The notes under the pieces are model-generated. The model worked only from the letters and a program-made list of their open reading frames with translations, was not told where the DNA came from and did no database searches. Shown here piece after piece: positions 37,786 to 42,334 of a stretch of DNA of 42,334 nucleotides. The DNA comes from Clostridia bacterium. GTDB lineage: Bacteria; Bacillota; Clostridia; Christensenellales; CAG-138. The stretch spans positions 1-42,334 of the forward strand of contig JAFRUN010000003.1 of the NCBI GenBank assembly GCA_017438865.1, in the 5' to 3' direction. Position 1 is the first letter of the stretch; each line of letters opens with the position of its first letter. A program made the translations under genes and the position numbers.

Positions 37786-37815
37786 GACTGTCTGATTCAG
37801 ACGGTCGGTTTTTGT
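37786..37815 (+). terminator. Terminator-like hairpin ending the repeat region
   Basis: CTGTCTGA-T-TCAGACGG with one wobble, then a T-rich run. It replaces the rest of the second core copy. Between here and the bioY promoter I see only short GC-rich dyads. Confidence 0.55.
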
Positions 37816-37861
37816 TTTGGATGCTGCGTCGCGGCGAATCGCCTGCGGCGTTTGTCCGCTC

Positions 37862-37890
37862 TTGAAGAAAAGAAAACAAGGTGCTATAAT
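37862..37890 (+). promoter_or_regulatory. Sigma-A promoter of bioY
   Basis: TTGAAG (37862-37867), 17-nt spacer, TATAAT (37885-37890). The start codon follows after seven bases, so the mRNA should have no or almost no leader. Confidence 0.75.
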
Positions 37891-37897
37891 ACTTCTC

Positions 37898-38437
37898 ATG
37901 GAACGGAAGAAACCCGGATTCAAAACAGCAGAGCTTGCATATATCGCCCTCGGCGCCGCGATGATCACCGTGTGCGCATGGATCACCGTGCCGTTTACGG
38001 TGCCGTTTACGATGCAGATCTTTGCCGTGTTCTTTTCGCTGATCCTGCTTGGCGGGCGAAACGGAACGGTCTCCGTCGCGGTGTATCTGCTGCTCGGCGC
38101 GATCGGGATCCCGGTCTTTTCGGGCGGCAAGGGCGGCTTTTCCGTGCTGATCGGACCGACGGGCGGCTATCTCTGGGGTATGCTGCTGATCGGCGCGGCA
38201 TACTGGATCGCCGCACGTTTCTTCGGGAAAAAACTGTGGTTCGAGATCGGCGCGCTGCTTGCGGGGCTTGCGGTCTGCTATCTGTTCGGCACGGTCTGGT
38301 TTTCCGTTCTGAACCCGGACCGCGGCTTCTTCGCTTCGCTTCTCGTCTGCGTCGTGCCGTTCATCGTTCCGGACCTTCTGAAACTTGCGCTTGCGGTCCT
38401 GCTCGGACGAAAGCTGCGGGAACGCATTCCTGCGTAA
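37898..38437 (+). CDS. bioY: Biotin transporter substrate-binding subunit BioY
   Basis: 179 residues, about six membrane helices. Family features: ITVPFTVPFTMQIFAVFF near the N-terminus, LGAIGIPVFSGGKGGFSVL, and GPTGGYLWG. BioY binds biotin and works alone or with an energy-coupling (ECF) module encoded elsewhere. Its ATG lies at the predicted transcription start with no ribosome-binding site between. No biotin synthesis gene or BirA-type operator is visible near it. Confidence 0.92.
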   Translation: MERKKPGFKTAELAYIALGAAMITVCAWITVPFTVPFTMQIFAVFFSLILLGGRNGTVSVAVYLLLGAIGIPVFSGGKGGFSVLIGPTGGYLWGMLLIGAAYWIAARFFGKKLWFEIGALLAGLAVCYLFGTVWFSVLNPDRGFFASLLVCVVPFIVPDLLKLALAVLLGRKLRERIPA

Positions 38438-38442
38438 CGTAA

Positions 38443-38465
38443 GAGAGGCGAACGCCTCTTTTTTA
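38443..38465 (+). terminator. Terminator of bioY
   Basis: AGAGGCG-AA-CGCCTCT followed by six T. Confidence 0.85.
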
Positions 38466-38477
38466 TACTTTGTTCAC

Positions 38478-38506
38478 TTGTTTTTGCGCGTTGACCGGTT
38501 TACAAT
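38478..38506 (+). promoter_or_regulatory. Promoter of the 2-hydroxyacid dehydrogenase gene
   Basis: TTGTTT (38478-38483), 17-nt spacer, TACAAT (38501-38506). Confidence 0.65.
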
Positions 38507-38527
38507 AAAGACAGGGGAGGGATGGTT

Positions 38528-39475
38528 ATGCAGATCGTGATCCTGGACGGATATTGCGTGAATCCGGGCGACACGGACTGGTCGCCTTTGAAGAAACTCG
38601 GGACCGTTTCGGTCTACGACCGCACGCATCCCGATATGGTCGCGCAGCGGCTGCGCGGGGCGGACGCGGCGTTTGTGAACAAGGTGAAGCTCCCGCGGGA
38701 GATCCTGTTCAACGCGCGGCAGCTGAAGTTCGTCGGCGTGCTTGCGACCGGATACGACGTCGTCGACGTCGCCGCGGCAAGGGAGCGGGGGATCGTCGTG
38801 ACGAACGTGCCGACCTACGGCACGGAGGCGGTGGCGCAGCACGCGTTCGCGCTGCTGCTGGGACTGTGCTCGCACGTCGAATACCATTCGTCGCGCGTAA
38901 AGCAGGGCGCATGGACGGCGTGCCCCGATTTCTCGTGGTGGGAGATCGCGCCAGCGCTTTTGTACGGCAAAACGATGGGCGTCGTCGGCTGCGGACGGAT
39001 CGGTTCGCGCGTTGCGAAGATCGCGGACGCGTTCGGCATGCGCGTGCTCGGAACGGATGCGGTCGAGCATCCCGGCTTTGCGGGCACCTATGTTCCACTG
39101 GAAACGCTACTCCGGGAATCGGACGTGATCTCGCTGCATTGTCCCGCAAAGGCGGACACGGTCGGCATGATCCGCAAAGAAACGATCGCAAAGATGAAGG
39201 ACGGCGCGATCCTGATCAACACGTCCCGCGGGAGTCTGGTCTGCGAAGCGGACGTATGCGACGCGCTGAACGCGGGAAAACTCGCGGGCTACGGCACGGA
39301 CGTCGTCAGCGAGGAGCCGATCAAGCTCAAGAACCCGCTGATGAAGGCGAAAAACTGCATCATCACCTCGCACTATGCGTGGTCGCCGGAGCCGATGCGG
39401 CAGCGGATCATCGACATTTCCGCCGCAAACCTCGAGGCGTTCCTTGCCGGAAATCCGGTCAACGTCGTGAGCTGA
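38528..39475 (+). CDS. D-isomer-specific 2-hydroxyacid dehydrogenase
   Basis: 315 residues. NAD-binding motif GVVGCGRIGSRVA in the middle, catalytic Arg (INTSRGSLV), Glu (VVSEEP) and His (TSHYAW). Closest by eye to glycerate/hydroxypyruvate or 2-ketoacid reductases of about 315 residues; the true substrate is open. ATG 38528 is preferred to ATG 38522 because GGGGAGG ends only one base before the latter and seven before the former. Single gene. Confidence 0.88.
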   Translation: MQIVILDGYCVNPGDTDWSPLKKLGTVSVYDRTHPDMVAQRLRGADAAFVNKVKLPREILFNARQLKFVGVLATGYDVVDVAAARERGIVVTNVPTYGTEAVAQHAFALLLGLCSHVEYHSSRVKQGAWTACPDFSWWEIAPALLYGKTMGVVGCGRIGSRVAKIADAFGMRVLGTDAVEHPGFAGTYVPLETLLRESDVISLHCPAKADTVGMIRKETIAKMKDGAILINTSRGSLVCEADVCDALNAGKLAGYGTDVVSEEPIKLKNPLMKAKNCIITSHYAWSPEPMRQRIIDISAANLEAFLAGNPVNVVS

Positions 39476-39489
39476 ACGGGATTTCTTCC

Positions 39490-39509
39490 GCCCCTTCGGG
39501 GGCTTTTTT
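39490..39509 (+). terminator. Terminator of the dehydrogenase gene
   Basis: GCCCC-TTCG-GGGGC followed by six T. Confidence 0.82.
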
Positions 39510-39552
39510 CATTTGATTTACGGATTTGCCATCCCGAATTCACAATTCCCAC

Positions 39553-39581
39553 TTGCAAAAATCGGATTTTCGGGGTAAACT
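39553..39581 (+). promoter_or_regulatory. Promoter of tilS-hpt-ftsH
   Basis: TTGCAA (39553-39558), 17-nt spacer, TAAACT (39576-39581), 29 nt before tilS. Confidence 0.65.
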
Positions 39582-39610
39582 TAGAACATCTATTCTCGGA
39601 GTTGTGTATC

Positions 39611-40921
39611 ATGTTGCTGTGGACCGATTCGACATGGACCGCGTGCGGCGTTTCCGCTTCGGACGGCGTGCTGGTCGCTCTGTCGGGCGGCGCGGACTCC
39701 GTGGCATTGCTGCTGGAGCTTATCGGGCTCCAAAAGGACGGTCGGATCTCGCGGTTGGAGGCGGCGCATCTGCATCATGCGATTCGCGGTGCGGAAGCGG
39801 ATGCCGACGCGGAATTTGTGTGTGCGCTGTGCAGTCGGCTCGGCGTTCCCCTCGTTTCGGAACGGATCGACGTGCCGCGCATCGCAAGGGAGACCGGCGT
39901 ATCTCTGGAGCTTGCCGCACGGAACGCGCGCTACGCCTTTTTGGAGCGCGTCAGATCGGATCGGGATCTCGACTGCATTGCAACCGGACATCATCGGGAT
40001 GATCAGGCGGAGACGTTTCTGCTGCATCTTCTGCGCGGAAGCGGCACCGACGGTCTTGCCTGCATGCGGCTTCGTTCCGGACGGCTCGTCCGCCCGCTGC
40101 TGTATACGGACAGGGCTTCGATCCTTGCGTATCTCGAAGAGATCGGACAGGACTTTTGCACGGATTCCACCAATTTCGAGACGGATGCGACGCGGAACAG
40201 GATCCGGCTGCGCGTGCTGCCGGCGCTCGAAACGGTCAACCCGAACGTGAAGCGCGCGCTGAGCGACGCCGCGCGGCATATCGCGGAGGACGCGGATTAT
40301 CTGAACCGGCTTGCGGACGAGGCGGAAAGGAACTGCGGCGCAAACCGCGAAAAGCTGTCGGCGCTGCCGCGTCCGGTGCGGCTCCGCGTGCTCAGGAGGA
40401 TGCTTCCGTATACGGACTTCACGGGCGCGGACCTCGACCGGCTCGACGCGCTGCTTGCGGGAAACACCGGCGATACGGCGACGCTGAAAAACGGCGTGAC
40501 CGCATGGCTCGACGCAAACGATCTGCGCATCGGCGCCGAAGCGGCCGAGCCGTTCTCGATCCCGCTGCCGCGGGAGGGAAGCGCAAAGCTCCCGCACGGC
40601 GTTATGTATGCGGAAACGGTCTGCCGCGCAGCGATCCCCTGCGAAGGAACGGACGCGTACATCGACGCGGACCGGCTGGCCGGCGAAACATACGTCCGCA
40701 ACCCGGCGCCCGGCGACCGGTTCACGCCGCTCGGGATGCGAGGAACAAAGCTGCTGAGCGATTATCTCACGGACCGCAAGGTCCCGAGGTTTGAACGAAC
40801 GATGCCGGTCGTGTGCGACGGGGCGGGGATCGTCTTTGTCGCGGGACACACGGTCGATGAGCGGATGCGCGTCACCGCGGATTCGACGAATATTCTGCAT
40901 TATCATTACGAGGAGGACTGA
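39611..40921 (+). CDS. tilS: tRNA(Ile)-lysidine synthetase
   Basis: 436 residues. PP-loop motif LSGGADS (24-30), then HLHHAIRG and the family segment GHHRDDQAETFLLHLLRGSG. C-terminal TilS domains follow (NPAPGDRFTPLGMRGTKLLSDYL). The enzyme attaches lysine to C34 of tRNA-Ile(CAU). CGGAG precedes ATG 39611; a TTG three codons upstream is less well placed. First gene of the tilS-hpt-ftsH string typical of Firmicutes. Confidence 0.94.
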   Translation: MLLWTDSTWTACGVSASDGVLVALSGGADSVALLLELIGLQKDGRISRLEAAHLHHAIRGAEADADAEFVCALCSRLGVPLVSERIDVPRIARETGVSLELAARNARYAFLERVRSDRDLDCIATGHHRDDQAETFLLHLLRGSGTDGLACMRLRSGRLVRPLLYTDRASILAYLEEIGQDFCTDSTNFETDATRNRIRLRVLPALETVNPNVKRALSDAARHIAEDADYLNRLADEAERNCGANREKLSALPRPVRLRVLRRMLPYTDFTGADLDRLDALLAGNTGDTATLKNGVTAWLDANDLRIGAEAAEPFSIPLPREGSAKLPHGVMYAETVCRAAIPCEGTDAYIDADRLAGETYVRNPAPGDRFTPLGMRGTKLLSDYLTDRKVPRFERTMPVVCDGAGIVFVAGHTVDERMRVTADSTNILHYHYEED

Positions 40922-40923
40922 CT

Positions 40924-41478
40924 ATGTGGGGCAAGGCGTTTATGGCACAGGACGTTAAGGAAGTTTTGCTTTCCGAAGAACAGATCAAAAAGCGCGTGCA
41001 GGAGCTGGGCGACCAGATCTCGAAGGACTACGAAGGACAGGAGGTCATCGCGCTGTGCGTTCTGAAGGGCGCATGCGTCTTCTATGCGGACATCTGCCGC
41101 GCGATCACCGTGCATCTCAAGATGGACTTCATGAGCATTTCGAGCTACGGCGACGCGCAGAAGACCAGCGGCATCGTCCGCATCAACAAGGACATGGACA
41201 CCAGCATCACCGGCAAGCATGTCCTGATCGTCGAGGACATCATGGACAGCGGTCTCACGCTTTCCTACATGAAGCGGATGCTCGAGGAGCGTCAGCCCGC
41301 GTCGATCCGCACGGTCTGCTTTCTCGACAAGCCCGAGCGCCGCGAATGCGACATCACGCCGGATTACTGCGGCTTCGTGATCCCGAACGAGTTCGTCGTG
41401 GGTTACGGTCTCGATTACAAGCAGAAATATCGCAATCTGCCCTTCGTGGGCGTGCTGAAGCCCGAGATCTACAGCTGA
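40924..41478 (+). CDS. hpt: Hypoxanthine phosphoribosyltransferase
   Basis: 184 residues. PRPP-binding motif VLIVEDIMDSGLT and flanking LKGACVFYADI, SISSYGDAQKTSG and VGYGLDYKQKYRNLPFVG are all typical. It salvages hypoxanthine and guanine. GGAGG lies 8 nt before ATG 40924, two bases after the tilS stop; ATG 40942 is an alternative. Confidence 0.95.
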   Translation: MWGKAFMAQDVKEVLLSEEQIKKRVQELGDQISKDYEGQEVIALCVLKGACVFYADICRAITVHLKMDFMSISSYGDAQKTSGIVRINKDMDTSITGKHVLIVEDIMDSGLTLSYMKRMLEERQPASIRTVCFLDKPERRECDITPDYCGFVIPNEFVVGYGLDYKQKYRNLPFVGVLKPEIYS

Positions 41479-41518
41479 TCCGGGGCAAACGGGACTTTGT
41501 CCCTGAACGGAGGATAAT

Positions 41519-42334
41519 TTGGAATTCGATCCGAACAACAATCAAAACAACAACGGCGATCCCGGAAAGCGCGGCTTTACCGGACGCCGCCTCATTACGC
41601 TGCTCGTCTGGGCGCTGATCCTTGTTGTGCTGATCTTTATGGTCACCAACGGATGCTCCTCGAACGGGCCGAAGGAGATCAAGTACGCGGAATTTGCGGA
41701 CCTCTATCAGCAGGGAAAGATCAAGGCGGTCTATGAGGTGATCGGCGGCGGAACGTATTACGGACTCACGACAGACAGCGAGCTCGACGCGACCGCTCTG
41801 CCGCGGAAATCGGACTTTGTGCTGTATCTCGACAACGACGTGTTCGCACGCTACATGGCGACGCTCGTGTCGGCGCAGAAAGGCATCGATCCGGACAAAG
41901 TCACTTCGGTCGACTACGGCTTCGTGATGCAGAGCGCGCTGCCGGAGGGTACGCCGTGGTGGTATATCGCGCTGCAGTTCGTTCCGTTCCTGTTCTTTGC
42001 GGCGATGCTGGTCATCTTCATGTACCGCCAGCGCGGCGACCGTCAGGTGATGAACTTCTCGAAATCGCGCGCACGGCTCAACGATCCGGCGAAGGGCAAG
42101 GTGACGTTCAAAGACGTCGCGGGACTCGTCGAGGAAAAGGAAGAACTCAAAGAGGTCGTCGATTTCATGCGCGATCACAAGCGCTTTACCGAAAACGGCG
42201 CGCGGATCCCGAAGGGCGTTCTGCTCGTCGGACCTCCGGGCACCGGCAAGACGCTGATGGCGCGTGCGGTCGCGGGCGAAGCGGGCGTTCCGTTCTTCTC
42301 GATCTCCGGTTCCGACTTTGTCGAGATGTTCGTC
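41519..42334 (+). CDS. ftsH: ATP-dependent zinc metalloprotease FtsH (5' part, cut by window end)
   Basis: 272 codons are present from TTG 41519, preceded by GGAGGAT. Asn-rich cytoplasmic N-terminus (NNNQNNNGD), first membrane helix (about 26-44), an outer domain of about 100 residues, second helix (about 145-160), then the AAA domain with [20 protein letters not shown], Walker A GPPGTGKT and [10 protein letters not shown] at the edge. The zinc site lies beyond the window. FtsH degrades membrane and regulatory proteins. Behind hpt by 40 nt, the common Firmicute order. Confidence 0.94.
   Translation, partial: MEFDPNNNQNNNGDPGKRGFTGRRLITLLVWALILVVLIFMVTNGCSSNGPKEIKYAEFADLYQQGKIKAVYEVIGGGTYYGLTTDSELDATALPRKSDFVLYLDNDVFARYMATLVSAQKGIDPDKVTSVDYGFVMQSALPEGTPWWYIALQFVPFLFFAAMLVIFMYRQRGDRQVMNFSKSRARLNDPAKGKVTFKDVAGLVEEKEELKEVVDFMRDHKRFTENGARIPKGVLLVGPPGTGKTLMARAVAGEAGVPFFSISGSDFVEMFV

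Overview
The window looks like a chromosomal segment of an uncultured, GC-rich, endospore-forming Clostridia-type Firmicute (my inference). Reasons: spore genes (SpoVT, SpoIVFA, SpoIVFB); an L27 precursor with an N-terminal extension next to its protease Prp; the orders spoIVFA-spoIVFB / radical SAM-DUF2344-rng / rplU-prp-rpmA and tilS-hpt-ftsH; anaerobic enzyme types (XdhABC, DUF362 ferredoxin protein, U32 protein); and many sigma-A boxes with 16-17 nt spacers. Genes are tightly packed, often with ATGA overlaps.

Layout. 1-600: a tRNA-Val followed by a repeat-rich tail with no credible gene. 648-3352: Lgt-like membrane protein, lipoprotein, M28 peptidase. 3382-4566 (minus): U32 protein. 4769-9295: five-gene operon joining endonuclease IV, a DUF362 ferredoxin protein and a zinc-type ABC transporter. 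9364-14126: MscL with a zinc-ribbon tail, a YigZ protein, a large repeat-tailed membrane protein and an alpha/beta hydrolase. 14162-16135: a phage-type lysis cassette (endolysin, XhlA-like, holin) facing away from a winged-helix gene across an AT-rich array of 11-14 bp repeats. 16143-18695: pseudouridine synthase, spoVT, galE. 18731-21457 (minus): a PLP synthase close to serine palmitoyltransferase, an SDR reductase and a YwaF-type membrane protein. 21644-21990: tRNA-Val, a 6S-like RNA and tRNA-Gln in one unit. 22130-26759: a second YwaF-type protein and xdhABC. 26905-34667: L,D-transpeptidase, spoIVFAB, radical SAM/DUF2344/RNase G, L21-Prp-L27. 34774-37164: acetyltransferases and a kinase-like protein. 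37223-37900: divergent tRNA-Ala and tRNA-Ser, the latter again with a repeat-rich tail. 37898-42334: bioY, a 2-hydroxyacid dehydrogenase, tilS, hpt and the start of ftsH.

Two things stand out. First, a 117-nt element of identical length lies behind two unrelated tRNA genes (148-264 and 37575-37691). Each copy is preceded by a short inverted copy of its own tRNA's T-arm and followed by a direct copy of that tRNA's 3' end. Second, the compact lysis cassette plus winged-helix gene plus repeat array sits among housekeeping genes with no other phage genes. Smaller points: two genes whose promoters predict leaderless mRNAs, a possible sphingolipid-type gene pair in a Firmicute, and a 6S RNA embedded in a tRNA unit.
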